Counted from the stretch's first letter, positions 17,052 through 26,717 are shown. The stretch: 44,823 nt of DNA from UBA5862 sp002408105 (GCA_034189125.1 JAXHVB010000139.1:1-44823); one strand, 5' to 3'. Program-made: numbers and translations. The notes: generated by a model from the sequence alone, not told the origin.

Positions 17052-17083
17052 AAGCCACTTTCAACACAGGGCAGGTTGGACCT

Positions 17084-17470
17084 ATGGAGCACAGTTTTGC
17101 AGACCTCAAAGTGATGGTGATCGACGACAGCAAGACCATTCGCCGCACCGCTGAAACCTTATTGGCCAAAGCCGGCTGCGAGGTGGTCACCGCCACGGAT
17201 GGTTTTGAAGCCCTGGCGAAAATCGCGGAGCGTCGCCCGCACATCATTTTCGTGGACGTGATGATGCCGCGGCTGGACGGGTACCAGACCTGCGCGCTCA
17301 TTAAGAACAACCGTGAGTTCAGCGGTACGCCGGTGATCATGTTGTCGAGCAAGGACGGCCTGTTCGACAAGGCCAAGGGCCGGATTTGCGGCTCCGACGA
17401 GTACCTCACCAAGCCGTTCAGCAAAGACGAACTGTTCGGTGCCATTGAGGCGCATGTTCAGCGCCATTGA
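17084..17470 (+). CDS. pilG: twitching motility response regulator PilG
   Basis: A 128-residue single-domain CheY-like receiver. The acidic pocket is D14-D15, the phosphoacceptor is D58 in FVDVMMPRLDGYQT, and the conserved Thr/Ser and Lys are in MLSSKDG and YLTKPF. MVIDDSKTIRRTAETLL is almost identical to P. aeruginosa PilG, which promotes pilus extension and cAMP signalling when phosphorylated by ChpA. It is the first gene of the pil-chp operon and is followed by pilH after 69 bp. Confidence 0.96.
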   Translation: MEHSFADLKVMVIDDSKTIRRTAETLLAKAGCEVVTATDGFEALAKIAERRPHIIFVDVMMPRLDGYQTCALIKNNREFSGTPVIMLSSKDGLFDKAKGRICGSDEYLTKPFSKDELFGAIEAHVQRH

Positions 17471-17539
17471 CGCTGAAACGATGACAGGACCCAGCGCAGT
17501 GGAATATCGCGTCGCAGTTAATGCACCAGGAGGCGGGCA

Positions 17540-17926
17540 GTGAAAGCCGTACAGAATGTGCTGATCGTGGACGATTCGCCCACAGAAGTCGAGTCAATGT
17601 CGGGGATTCTGCGCAAGCATGGCTACAAGGTAATGGTGGCGACCAACGGCGAAGACGGGGTCGTCAAGGCGCAACGGCATGCGCCGGACCTGGTGCTGAT
17701 GGACGTCGTGATGCCTGGCCTCAATGGGTTTCACGCGACCCGGCAGCTGTCGCGAGATCCGCTCACCAAAGACATTCCAGTGGTGCTGGTGAGCACCAAA
17801 GACCAAGAAACGGACCGCGTGTGGGGCATGCGCCAAGGGGCCACTGACTACCTCATCAAGCCGGTGCAAGAGAAGGCGTTGCTCAACGCCATCGCGCGCA
17901 TCGTTGACCCTCGGGCGGCCCTATGA
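17540..17926 (+). CDS. pilH: twitching motility response regulator PilH
   Basis: A 128-residue CheY-like receiver with D11-D12, phosphoacceptor D55 in LMDVVMPGLNGFHATR, and the Lys in YLIKPV. In Pseudomonas PilH is the second ChpA output and opposes or tunes PilG. The start is GTG at 17540, preceded by a full AGGAGG at ideal distance. Its stop overlaps the pilI start as ATGA. Confidence 0.95.
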   Translation: MKAVQNVLIVDDSPTEVESMSGILRKHGYKVMVATNGEDGVVKAQRHAPDLVLMDVVMPGLNGFHATRQLSRDPLTKDIPVVLVSTKDQETDRVWGMRQGATDYLIKPVQEKALLNAIARIVDPRAAL

Positions 17927-18471
17927 ACACAGCCGGGCGCCTTGAACCCTTCGATCTGTTGGCGGGCATTCAGCGCGCTTGCGCGAGCGGTCGAGCTTTG
18001 GCCGTCCCTGAAACCGCGGCCGATCCGCGGATGACCACGGGCATTGGCTTTCTGTTGCACGGCCAGCGCATGGTGGCCCCCATGGATGAGGTGGCGGAAA
18101 TCATCAGTGTTCCCAAGTGTACGCGCCTGCCTGGCGTCAAACCCTGGGTGCTTGGCGTTGCCAACCTGCGGGGCCGGTTGTTGCCGGTGTATGACCTTGA
18201 AGGCCTGGTCGGGAGCAACCGCGGCGCACCGAAACGCCAACGCCGGGTGTTGGCGGTTGACATGGGCGACCACTATTGCGGTCTGCTGGTCAGCAAGGTG
18301 TTTGGCATGCAACAGGTGGCGGAAGCCACGGACACCCTTAGCTCTGCAGGCATCAGCAGCGAAATGGCGCCGTACATTGAGGGCGCCTTCTGGCGGAACG
18401 AAGTGCTGTGGACCCGAATCAGCACCCGGCGGCTGGCCCAGGGGCCGCTGCTCCAGCAGATTGCACTCTAG
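17923..18471 (+). CDS. pilI: CheW-like coupling protein PilI
   Basis: A 182-residue CheW-domain protein that links the receptor PilJ to the kinase ChpA. The CheW fold is recognisable in GIGFLLHGQRMVAPMDEV, LPGVKPWVLGVANLRGRLLPVYDL and the later VLAVDMGDHYCGLLVSKV strand. It is translationally coupled to pilH through a 4-bp overlap and followed 71 bp later by pilJ. Confidence 0.94.
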   Translation: MNTAGRLEPFDLLAGIQRACASGRALAVPETAADPRMTTGIGFLLHGQRMVAPMDEVAEIISVPKCTRLPGVKPWVLGVANLRGRLLPVYDLEGLVGSNRGAPKRQRRVLAVDMGDHYCGLLVSKVFGMQQVAEATDTLSSAGISSEMAPYIEGAFWRNEVLWTRISTRRLAQGPLLQQIAL

Positions 18472-18542
18472 GCCAAACCGAAACGGCACCCCGACAAACT
18501 TCACTAGACTTGAACGCACTGGATTTTTGAGGATCTATCGCC

Positions 18543-20432
18543 ATGAGCAGCTCTAGCCCCCAGACGGACGCGGGTTTTCGGCCAACGCCAGGAATGGCCA
18601 TCGCCCTGGTGGCGGGTGTGTTGGCCCTTGCACTGGTGGTGGTGAACACGCTGTTGTTGGACCAGCAGCAGCTCCGTACACGGGCTTTGGAACAGGCCGC
18701 GATGGAGTTTCGCAGTCACGCGAACCAACTGGCAACGGTCGCGCGCAGCCACGATTTGACCGCCCTGGTCAAGGACTTGCCGCCGCGCATGGCACAACTC
18801 GAACAGAGTCAGATGCGCCTCACCGAACGTCTACAGACCCAGAGCGCCGGCCTTGGTGCTCAACTGTTTGGTGCGCCCGCTGCTTCGGGTGACCTGACGA
18901 CAGCCTGGAACCGCCTCCAGCAAGACCAGACATCGCTGGCCGCTGGGTTGGAAGCCTGGTCTGTGCTCATGCGCCAAGTGGCCGAGCTTGAGGTGACGAC
19001 CGTGGCGTCCATGGCTGACCCCTTTGGTGGCCCACGGTCGGATTCAACAGCGACCCAGGCGCTGCTGAGCGCAGCGGAGGCAGGCAGCTTGGCCGCCATC
19101 AATGCCCTTCCGGATGTGATTGAAGCGCCGCAAGGGCTCCTGCGCAGCTCCACCGAGTTTGACCGCGAAGCCTTTGCGGCGGCGCTTGCTGCTGTCTCTG
19201 AGTTGGTGCCACAAAAGTTGGCGCTCGCCGACAGCGCCACCCGCCTGTCGGCAGCCTCGGCTGCACTGACCGAGCCGGCGGCCGCGCCTTGGCTGGTGCC
19301 CGCGGCCAACCTGGTGTTGGTGGTGTTGGCCTTGGCAATGTTTGGAGCCGCTGCCTGGCTCGCGCGGCGTCAGACCACTGCACGCTTGGCACAGAGTTCA
19401 GGCACCAACGCCCGCAACCAAGAAGCGATTCTGCGCTTGCTTGATGAACTTGAGGGGCTGGCCGATGGTGACCTCACCACCACAGTCACCGTCAGTGAAG
19501 ACTTCACCGGGGCGATCGCGGACTCGATCAATTTCACGATCGAGCGCCTGCGCCGGCTGGTCGCGTCCATCCACGAGATTTCGGAGCTGGTGTCTGGCGG
19601 AGCCCAGGATTCCAGTGCAACCGCGCGTCAACTCGCGGAGGCGTCGGAGCACCAGGCCCAGGAAATTGCAGCGGCCTCGGACGCCATCAATCGAATGGCC
19701 CAGAGCATCGATCAGGTTTCGGCACATGCCCTGGAGTCGGCTCAGGTTGCCGAGCGGTCTGTCGCCATTGCCAAAAACGGCACGGCCACCGTTCGGGCGA
19801 CGACAGATGGCATGGACAACATCCGCGATCAGATTCAGGAGACCGCCAAGCGCATCAAGCGCCTGGGTGAGAGCTCGCAGGAAATTGGCGACATCCTCGC
19901 ACTGATCAACGACATCGCGGACCAGACGAACATTCTGGCGTTGAATGCGGCCATTCAGGCGTCCATGGCCGGTGATGCCGGCCGTGGGTTCGCGGTGGTG
20001 GCCGATGAGGTCCAGCGCCTTGCGGAGCGCTCAGGCGCTGCAACCAAGCAGATTGAAGTGCTGGTGCGAACCATTCAAAGCGACACCAACGAGGCGGTCC
20101 TGTCGATGGAGCAAACCACCGCTGAGGTCGTCCGGGGCGCGGGGCTGGCAGAGAACGCTGGGGTCGCGCTGGAAGAGATCGAAGGCGTATCGAGCGACCT
20201 TGCCGGCCACATCCAGGGCATTTCCCAGGCCGCCAACCAGCAGGCGGAGTCGGCCGGCCAGGTGTCCAATACCATGCGTGTGATTCAGGAGATCACCGCG
20301 CAAACCTCTTCGGGAACCAGCGAGACCGCCTCCGCGATTGGCGAGTTGGCCGATATGGCGCACCGCTTGCGTCAATCGGTCGCCGGCTTCAAGCTGCCTG
20401 CCGAGCCCGCAGTGGCTGGTGAAAACGCGTAA
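18543..20432 (+). CDS. pilJ: type IV pilus methyl-accepting chemoreceptor PilJ
   Basis: A 629-residue transmembrane chemoreceptor. TM1 is about residues 18-39, a PilJ-type periplasmic sensor spans roughly 40-250, and TM2 is about 252-272. After these come a HAMP-like linker (LLDELEGLADGDLTTTVTV) and the signalling hairpin with ILALNAAIQASMAGDAGRG near residue 470, whose IQASMAG is characteristic of PilJ. It is somewhat shorter than the P. aeruginosa protein (682), mainly in the periplasmic part. No receptor methyltransferase (pilK) follows. The start ATG is preceded by GAGGA. Confidence 0.95.
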   Translation: MSSSSPQTDAGFRPTPGMAIALVAGVLALALVVVNTLLLDQQQLRTRALEQAAMEFRSHANQLATVARSHDLTALVKDLPPRMAQLEQSQMRLTERLQTQSAGLGAQLFGAPAASGDLTTAWNRLQQDQTSLAAGLEAWSVLMRQVAELEVTTVASMADPFGGPRSDSTATQALLSAAEAGSLAAINALPDVIEAPQGLLRSSTEFDREAFAAALAAVSELVPQKLALADSATRLSAASAALTEPAAAPWLVPAANLVLVVLALAMFGAAAWLARRQTTARLAQSSGTNARNQEAILRLLDELEGLADGDLTTTVTVSEDFTGAIADSINFTIERLRRLVASIHEISELVSGGAQDSSATARQLAEASEHQAQEIAAASDAINRMAQSIDQVSAHALESAQVAERSVAIAKNGTATVRATTDGMDNIRDQIQETAKRIKRLGESSQEIGDILALINDIADQTNILALNAAIQASMAGDAGRGFAVVADEVQRLAERSGAATKQIEVLVRTIQSDTNEAVLSMEQTTAEVVRGAGLAENAGVALEEIEGVSSDLAGHIQGISQAANQQAESAGQVSNTMRVIQEITAQTSSGTSETASAIGELADMAHRLRQSVAGFKLPAEPAVAGENA

Positions 20433-20444
20433 GGGTTGGTGCCT

Positions 20445-23400
20445 GTGAGCATGCCATCTGCATCGACCTCGCTGAGTTTTTCCCAGCCCAAGGGGGTTGT
20501 CGTTGAGCAGCTCCAGGCTGAGCTCGCGGCGTTCGAGCGCGTCCTGGTCGAGGAACAGGATCTCGTCACCGCCGCTGAGCACATGCGGGGCATTGCAGCC
20601 ACGCTGCGGTTTTTCGGCGATGCGCCGCTCCCCGACCTGTGCGTTGATCTCGGCGTTTGGCTCGCGCAACAGCATCCGCCACTCCCCGCAGCGCAGGGAC
20701 AGTTCCTGGTCGAGGTGGCCGTGGCCCTGCCGCACCTGGCCGAACGGCTTCTGGTTCAAGATTCCACCACGGATGGGCCCCAGTCCTTGGCGTTGTGGCT
20801 GCTGCTCAGCGACGCCCTGTGTTTGGGCATCAGTGGGAAGCCGCCGAAGGGCATGCTTTCGGTGCCTCAGCCGCCCCAGCCGCCGGCGCTGACCGACGCA
20901 CAATTGCAGCGCTATCCGAGCGATCAGCTCTCGCCCTTTGCAACCAAGCTCTTCGACGCCTACCGAACCGCCATGGCGCACTTGCGCCAGACCTGTGGAG
21001 ACCGCAACCAGTGGGCGCTGGCAGCCCGCGTGGTCAATAAAGCCATTGAGGTATCGGCCGGGGCTCCATGCAGTGTGGCACTGGAGCTCGCCGGATGCTT
21101 GATCCAGGCGGTCTTGGCGCATCGTCTGGCGGCGCGCCCGGGGTTGGTGTCGGCGCTGACTGGTCTGAAAGGGTGGTTTCAAGTCCTCAGTGAGCAGGGG
21201 GCACAGGGGTTCAACCTTTCGGTTGACCAGTCCACCTGGGTGTCTTGGCTCCATTATCTGGCCGACGCGGCGGCCAAAGACCCGCAGGCGGCAGCCATGG
21301 CGCAGCGGCTGCAGTTGGACGTTCCCGCGCCGATTGGTTCGGGGCACGGTGGGGACGCCGAGCGACAGGTGCTGAACCTGGTGCGCACCGAATTGACAGA
21401 GCTGAAGGCCCATTTGGAGAGCGGTGATCCTGCTGCGGCGCACCGCCTGGTCACTGGTGTGGCGCGGCTGCGTTCTACACTGGTGCTGCTTGCTCGCAAC
21501 GATTTGTCGACGCTCTTTGAAGACATCCAGGCCCGCGCCAGCACGGTTGAAAACGCCCTAAATGATGTCGAGTTGGCCGGCCTGCTGCTGCAGGCTGAAG
21601 CCGCATTGGGCACCGACGGGTCGTCGGCTCCCCAGGGACAGGAGGTGCTGGACGGGGCGCGCCGACAGGTCATTGCGCAGTTGCGCGACGATGTCGAGGG
21701 GCTGCGCGAGACGCTGCAGAATGCATTGCTCGGGGGCACCTGGGACCACCACCAGCCCCAAGCCCAGGTACAGCTCGCTGAGGTGGCCAAGGTCTGTGAG
21801 GTGCTGGGCTGGGACGCACTCGGGACTCTGGTCTCACAATGGGCTGCGCATCCGATCGCCGCCACGACCCAGGAGGCGGAAGTGCGGGCTCTGGCCGAGC
21901 GCCTGGCCTCACTCGCCCTGTTTTTGCAGCAGGCCGTCAACGCCAGCGAGCTGAACCAGCAGCAGTGGATCACCGAGCTGCTCGCGTCACTTCAAGTGGA
22001 GCCTGAAGCGGCCACCGTGCCCATGGTCGAGGCGACCCGGGCAGGCCCTTGCGTGGACGCTGAAATCCTCGACGTGTTTCTTGAGGAGGCCGCCGAAGTA
22101 CAGGCCGAACTTGACACCCACTGGACGCGCATGGTCGCCGGGGAAATGGATGCGGTACGTGAAGTGCGCCGGGCCTTTCATACCCTGAAAGGCAGTGGCC
22201 GCATGGTCATGGCTGAGCGCATTGGCGAGGTCGCCTACGCCGCCGAGAACCTGCTCAATCGGATTCTGGATGGTGGACTCCCATGGCGCCCGGTGCATGG
22301 CGAAGCCCTCACCAGCGTGCGGGCGGCTCTTCCGGCCTTGCTGAGCGACTTTGCCCAGGGGACACAGACCGCGGATTTCGACGATGCCGCCAGCATCGAC
22401 CTGTTGACGGCCCTGGCTCAGGGCAGCGAGTCTTCGGTGGCTCCGCCGCCGGCCGAGTCACTGGGAGCGGTGGCCACGCAGTCGGCACCTGACCACCCGG
22501 ACGATGAGGTGGATCCGATCGCTGAGGTGTTTCGAGAGGAAGCCAGCGCCCACGCTTCGGTGATCCAACAATGGGGCGTGCAGGGCTATCCGAACAGTGG
22601 TGCAGCCGATGTGGACCGTGCACTGCACACCCTGAAGGGCAGCGCAGGAACCGCCGGCCATCAAGACATCGCATTGCTTTCAGCCCTGCTGGAAGAGGCC
22701 TGCCGAAACCACGGTGCCAACCTAACGCAAGGCACTGCACCAGAAGAGTTGGTTGTCGGGATCGGGTTGCTGACCGATAACCTCAACCGGCTGGCATCTG
22801 GCGGAACGCCGGACACGTCCGCCCTGGAAGCCTTCCTGAGCGGCAGTCCGGGATGGATCGGCAGCAGTGCATCAGGCCAAGGCCGAACCCTCTGGGCCGA
22901 GGCGGCCGACCAGTTGATTTCGCTCATCGAGCATTGGGAACAGTCGGATCAGCGACCTGAGGATGGAGTGTTCCAGCAGGCGCTGGCTGGCTGGAGTGCG
23001 CAGGCTGGTGGGGACCCCGCCCGGGAGGCCATCGCGAACCGACTTGGGGCCTGGTGGAGCGCTCAGGCTGCCGACCAACCCGTGGACCCCAGTGTTCTGG
23101 CGGCCATCCGTGAAACCCTGCTCGGTAGCGTGGAAGCGGTGCTGGTTGGAGTCCCGGTCTCCCAGGTCAGCGACCGGTGGCCCGAGCCCGTCGGCTTCGT
23201 TGGCGCACCCGCATCGACCGAGCTGTCGACTGTCCCAGCAGCTGAAGCAGCGCCAGTGGCAACGGTCGAAGACCACCCAGACCCTGAATTGCTCGAAATC
23301 TTCCGCCAGGAAGCCGAGGAACTGCTTGAGGAAATCGATGCGGCTCTCACCGCTTGGCGCGGTACACCGGACCACTCGGATCCAGCGCGTGAGCTCGCGC

Positions 23401-25514
23401 GCCTGCTGCACACTTTCAAGGGCAGTGCCCGGGCTGCGGGGGCCATGCGGTTGGGCAGCCTGGCCCACGCCTGGGAAACAGAGCTGTTGCGCAGCCCGGA
23501 AGCGACACCGGTCACCTGGCTGGCGTTTTACGATCAACTGGTGGTCGCCGTCGAAGCGCTGGCGGAAGATGGCCGAGTCGCAGAACCGGTGGATGAGTCC
23601 AGCTCGGCAGAAAAGGTGGTACAGGACGAGCGCGAGCCCGAGCCTGCCGGGCCGAGTGCGCGGCAGAACCAGGAAATGGTGCGGGTCCGAGCGGACCACC
23701 TGGGCCATTTGCTGAATCTTTCGGGGGAGTCAAGCATTGCCCGGGCGCGGATCGAACAGCAGCTCGGCGATTGCAGCGAAGCCCTCGAAGAAATGGACAT
23801 GACCATCCTGCGCTTGCGGGACCAGCTGCGGCGACTGGATTTCGAGGCTGAGGCGCAAATGTACCTGCGCAGCGAGCGCAGCGAGGGGCGCCATGGTGAG
23901 TTCGATGCCCTCGAAATGGACCGCTATACCCAGTTGCAGCAACTGTCGAGGTCGCTTCTGGAGAGCGCTTCGGATTTGAAAGATCTGCGCGAGCACCTGC
24001 GCGTGCGGTTGCAGCAGACGGAAACTTTGCTGGTGCACCAGAGCCGGCTCAACACCGAATTGCAGGAGGGGCTCACCCGCACCCACATGGTGCCCTTTGC
24101 CCGCATGGTGCCGCGTTTGCACCGCATCGTGCGCCAGCTGGGCTCCGAGTTGGGCAAACTGGCGGATCTCGATGTCGCAGGTGATGGCATCGAAATCGAC
24201 CGCACTGTGCTTGAAAGGTTGCAGTCGCCCTTGGAGCACCTGCTCCGCAATGCGCTCGACCATGGGCTGGAATCCGTCGACGAGCGCGCCGCGGCGGGCA
24301 AGCCGGAATATGGCCAGGTGCGCATCCGCCTGCGCCGTGAGGCCGGGGACCTGCTGGTCGAGATTCGGGACGACGGGCGTGGGATCGATGCAGACCGGGT
24401 GCGAGCGCGGGCCATCGAACGCGGCCTGGTGGACCCAAGCGGCATCCTGTCCGACGTCGAAGCCTGCCGCCTGTTGTTTCACCCTGGGTTTTCAACTGCG
24501 ACTGAAGTCACCGAAATTTCTGGTCGAGGCGTTGGTCTGGACGTGGTTGCCAGCGAACTCCAAAGCCTCGGCGGCGTCGTTGACCTGACGTCCACCCCGG
24601 GTCAGGGCACACGTTTCGAACTGCGCATACCCTTTACCGTCACCGTCAACCGGGCCCTGATGGTGCGCGCCGGCAATGAGCTGTTCGCAGTGCCGTTGAA
24701 CACCATCGAAGGGATCGTGCGGGTCAGTCCCTTTGAGCTGGCGCACCACCGCAGCCACCCGGATACGCCGTTCCAGTACGCCGGTCGTGACTACCATCTG
24801 CGCTCATTGTCCAAGGTGCTTGATGGGCGTGACCGGCCCTTGCCGGAGGCTGGAGGTCGGCCCCTGCCGGTGCTGCTGGTGCGCGGTGGTGACCAACCCA
24901 TTGCGGTGCAGGTGGACGGCGTGGAGGGATCCCAGGAAATCGTCGTGCGCAGCCTTGGGGCCCAGTTCAAACAGGTGCAAGGGCTGTCGGGTGCGACCGT
25001 TCTTGGCGATGGCAGTGTGGTCGTGATCCTCGATTTACCCGCACTGCTGCGCGGCGGATCACGGATCGCGACCTTGCGCCGTGAAGACGCCGAATGGATC
25101 GACGCGGAACACGCCCTCACCTGCATGGTGGTGGACGATTCCGTCACCATGCGCAAGGTGACTTCGCGCCTGCTGGAGCGCAACGGATACCAGGTGATGT
25201 TGGCCCGGGATGGGGTCGAGGCATTGGACCAGTTGCATGAGCGGGTGCCCGACATTGTGTTGCTGGACGTTGAGATGCCCCGCATGGATGGCTTCGAACT
25301 GGCCAGTCGCATTCGCCATCAGCCCGAGTGGCGCCACATCCCGATGGTGATGATTACCTCGCGAACCGGTCAGAAACACCGTGACCGTGCCCGCGAGTTG
25401 GGGGTGTCCGCCTACCTTGGCAAGCCGTTCGACGAAGAGGAGCTGCTGGAAACTGTTAACCAGTTGCTGGTCTCGATCGAAACCGACGGCGCCCACGAGA
25501 CCGGGTCTTTCTGA
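20445..25514 (+). CDS. chpA: ChpA/PilL hybrid histidine kinase of the pilus chemosensory system
   Basis: A 1689-residue CheA-type kinase. The order seen is an N-terminal region of about 550 residues with degenerate Hpt-like bundles; three canonical Hpt domains with phosphoacceptor His at 579 (FHTLKGSG), 728 (LHTLKGSA) and 989 (LHTFKGSA); a dimerisation region around 1080-1190; an HATPase domain with HLLRNALDHGLE, DDGRGID and GRGVGLDVV; a CheW domain; and a C-terminal receiver from about 1558 with LLDVEMPRMDGFE. P. aeruginosa ChpA is far longer (about 2470 residues) with more phosphotransfer sites. The GTG at 20445 follows AAGGG by 9 bp and is preferred to TTG 20436 or ATG 20451. It phosphorylates PilG and PilH. 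Confidence 0.95.
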   Translation: MSMPSASTSLSFSQPKGVVVEQLQAELAAFERVLVEEQDLVTAAEHMRGIAATLRFFGDAPLPDLCVDLGVWLAQQHPPLPAAQGQFLVEVAVALPHLAERLLVQDSTTDGPQSLALWLLLSDALCLGISGKPPKGMLSVPQPPQPPALTDAQLQRYPSDQLSPFATKLFDAYRTAMAHLRQTCGDRNQWALAARVVNKAIEVSAGAPCSVALELAGCLIQAVLAHRLAARPGLVSALTGLKGWFQVLSEQGAQGFNLSVDQSTWVSWLHYLADAAAKDPQAAAMAQRLQLDVPAPIGSGHGGDAERQVLNLVRTELTELKAHLESGDPAAAHRLVTGVARLRSTLVLLARNDLSTLFEDIQARASTVENALNDVELAGLLLQAEAALGTDGSSAPQGQEVLDGARRQVIAQLRDDVEGLRETLQNALLGGTWDHHQPQAQVQLAEVAKVCEVLGWDALGTLVSQWAAHPIAATTQEAEVRALAERLASLALFLQQAVNASELNQQQWITELLASLQVEPEAATVPMVEATRAGPCVDAEILDVFLEEAAEVQAELDTHWTRMVAGEMDAVREVRRAFHTLKGSGRMVMAERIGEVAYAAENLLNRILDGGLPWRPVHGEALTSVRAALPALLSDFAQGTQTADFDDAASIDLLTALAQGSESSVAPPPAESLGAVATQSAPDHPDDEVDPIAEVFREEASAHASVIQQWGVQGYPNSGAADVDRALHTLKGSAGTAGHQDIALLSALLEEACRNHGANLTQGTAPEELVVGIGLLTDNLNRLASGGTPDTSALEAFLSGSPGWIGSSASGQGRTLWAEAADQLISLIEHWEQSDQRPEDGVFQQALAGWSAQAGGDPAREAIANRLGAWWSAQAADQPVDPSVLAAIRETLLGSVEAVLVGVPVSQVSDRWPEPVGFVGAPASTELSTVPAAEAAPVATVEDHPDPELLEIFRQEAEELLEEIDAALTAWRGTPDHSDPARELARLLHTFKGSARAAGAMRLGSLAHAWETELLRSPEATPVTWLAFYDQLVVAVEALAEDGRVAEPVDESSSAEKVVQDEREPEPAGPSARQNQEMVRVRADHLGHLLNLSGESSIARARIEQQLGDCSEALEEMDMTILRLRDQLRRLDFEAEAQMYLRSERSEGRHGEFDALEMDRYTQLQQLSRSLLESASDLKDLREHLRVRLQQTETLLVHQSRLNTELQEGLTRTHMVPFARMVPRLHRIVRQLGSELGKLADLDVAGDGIEIDRTVLERLQSPLEHLLRNALDHGLESVDERAAAGKPEYGQVRIRLRREAGDLLVEIRDDGRGIDADRVRARAIERGLVDPSGILSDVEACRLLFHPGFSTATEVTEISGRGVGLDVVASELQSLGGVVDLTSTPGQGTRFELRIPFTVTVNRALMVRAGNELFAVPLNTIEGIVRVSPFELAHHRSHPDTPFQYAGRDYHLRSLSKVLDGRDRPLPEAGGRPLPVLLVRGGDQPIAVQVDGVEGSQEIVVRSLGAQFKQVQGLSGATVLGDGSVVVILDLPALLRGGSRIATLRREDAEWIDAEHALTCMVVDDSVTMRKVTSRLLERNGYQVMLARDGVEALDQLHERVPDIVLLDVEMPRMDGFELASRIRHQPEWRHIPMVMITSRTGQKHRDRARELGVSAYLGKPFDEEELLETVNQLLVSIETDGAHETGSF

Positions 25515-25525
25515 GTGGAACTGCA

Positions 25526-26026
25526 ATGACCTCCGATGACGCCATTCCCAGCCTGTTGTTGCCGTTGACTGGCCTCGATCTGATGCTGCCCAATGCGGCA
25601 GTGGCTGAGATTGTTCCTTACGCGGTGTCCACCCTCGTGCCGCATGCCCCGCCTTGGTGTCACGGCTTGATGCAGTGGCGAGCGCGCATGCTGCCGGTGG
25701 TGGATGTCCAAGCGATCGAGCAGCCGGGAGAAGCCACCGAACCGCCTCGGGCGCGGGTGGCAGTGCTCAACCGCACCGACGACAGCCCCACCCAGGGGCC
25801 GTACGGAGTCGCGCTCAGCGGAGCGCCACGGTTGGTCCACGTGACCCGCGAAGAACTCAAACTCGATGAAAGCCAGAGAGCACCCGGAATGACCATCCGG
25901 GCCCACTGGCGGCAGAGCCCGGTGGCCATTCCAGACCTTGATCAACTGCAAGCGCTGTTGCGCGAAGCGGGCCTCAGCCGATTTCTTCTTGCCGCCAATC
26001 GCCCCACAGGAACTGCGCCACACTGA
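25526..26026 (+). CDS. chpC: CheW-like adaptor ChpC
   Basis: A 166-residue CheW-domain protein that starts 11 bp after chpA. Features are the hydrophobic opening SLLLPLTGLDLMLPNAAVAEI, HGLMQWRARMLPVVDVQAI and the VAVLNRT strand. Size and place match ChpC, a second coupling protein thought to join extra receptors to the Chp system. The final 53 bp overlap the 3' end of rsmE on the other strand. It is the last gene of the operon; a methylesterase gene (chpB), found between chpA and chpC in Pseudomonas, is absent. Confidence 0.88.
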   Translation: MTSDDAIPSLLLPLTGLDLMLPNAAVAEIVPYAVSTLVPHAPPWCHGLMQWRARMLPVVDVQAIEQPGEATEPPRARVAVLNRTDDSPTQGPYGVALSGAPRLVHVTREELKLDESQRAPGMTIRAHWRQSPVAIPDLDQLQALLREAGLSRFLLAANRPTGTAPH

Positions 26027-26717
26027 GCCCGGCAACGGGTGCGGTTTCGGTTCGCAGCACCCTGGGGCCCAGGCCGCAGACCTGAAAGCCGGCCACCCCC
26101 ATCTGCTCCACTTCGCTGCTGCTGAACCCCCCTTCCGGGCCACACAGCAGAACCACTGACTCTGGCCTGGGCGCGAGCGCAGGCCAAGCCGAGCCCCCGG
26201 GGTGCAGCGCCAACTTGAGCTCGGCTTCTGCCTTTGGCAGCCAGTCCGAAAGCGCTTCGATTGCGTCGATCTGAGGCACCCGGTCCCGCCCCGACTGTTC
26301 GCAGGCGCTGACGGCAACCTGCTGCCAGTGGTCACGCTTGCGTGCCCAGCGGTCTGCCGCGAGGCGCACTTCGACCCGTTCGGTTCGCAGCGGTTGGATG
26401 CGCTCGACGCCGAGTTCGGTGCACTTCTGCACCACCCAGTCCATGCGCTCACCGCGGCTGACGCCGATGGCGAGGGTGGTTTTCAGCGGAGACGGATGGG
26501 TGCTGGGGCGATGGCATTTGAGCTCGATCAGCGCACGCTTGCCGTCGTTGCCCACCAGCTCCCCGTCCCACTCTCCGCCCCGGCCGTCAAACAGGACCAC
26601 GGGGGCGTGTGGGCGAAGGCGCAGCACACGCAGCAGGTGGTTGGAAGGCGCTGGGTCGAGCAGCAGCCGTTGGGGTTCGTGGAGTCGGGTGGCCACGAAA
26701 ATGCGCGGCGGGCTCAT
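25974..26717 (-). CDS. rsmE: 16S rRNA (uracil-1498-N3) methyltransferase
   Basis: SPOUT-family, SAM-dependent methyltransferase that makes m3U1498 in 16S rRNA. The product is 247 residues. The N-terminal PUA-like domain has NHLLRVLRLRPHAPVVLFDG, and the C-terminal knot shows LLCGPEGGFSSSEV and GLGPRVLRTETA, the SAM-binding trefoil. The start at 26717 overlaps the bioA stop as ATGA. Its 3' end runs 53 bp into chpC. It closes the metK-ahcY-metF-bioA-rsmE run. Confidence 0.95.
   Translation of the reverse strand: MSPPRIFVATRLHEPQRLLLDPAPSNHLLRVLRLRPHAPVVLFDGRGGEWDGELVGNDGKRALIELKCHRPSTHPSPLKTTLAIGVSRGERMDWVVQKCTELGVERIQPLRTERVEVRLAADRWARKRDHWQQVAVSACEQSGRDRVPQIDAIEALSDWLPKAEAELKLALHPGGSAWPALAPRPESVVLLCGPEGGFSSSEVEQMGVAGFQVCGLGPRVLRTETAPVAGLSVAQFLWGDWRQEEIG

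Noticed and set aside
20031..21443. 470-codon open frame antisense to the pilJ-chpA junction
   Set aside because: It runs across two well-supported genes in the opposite direction and shows no family motif.
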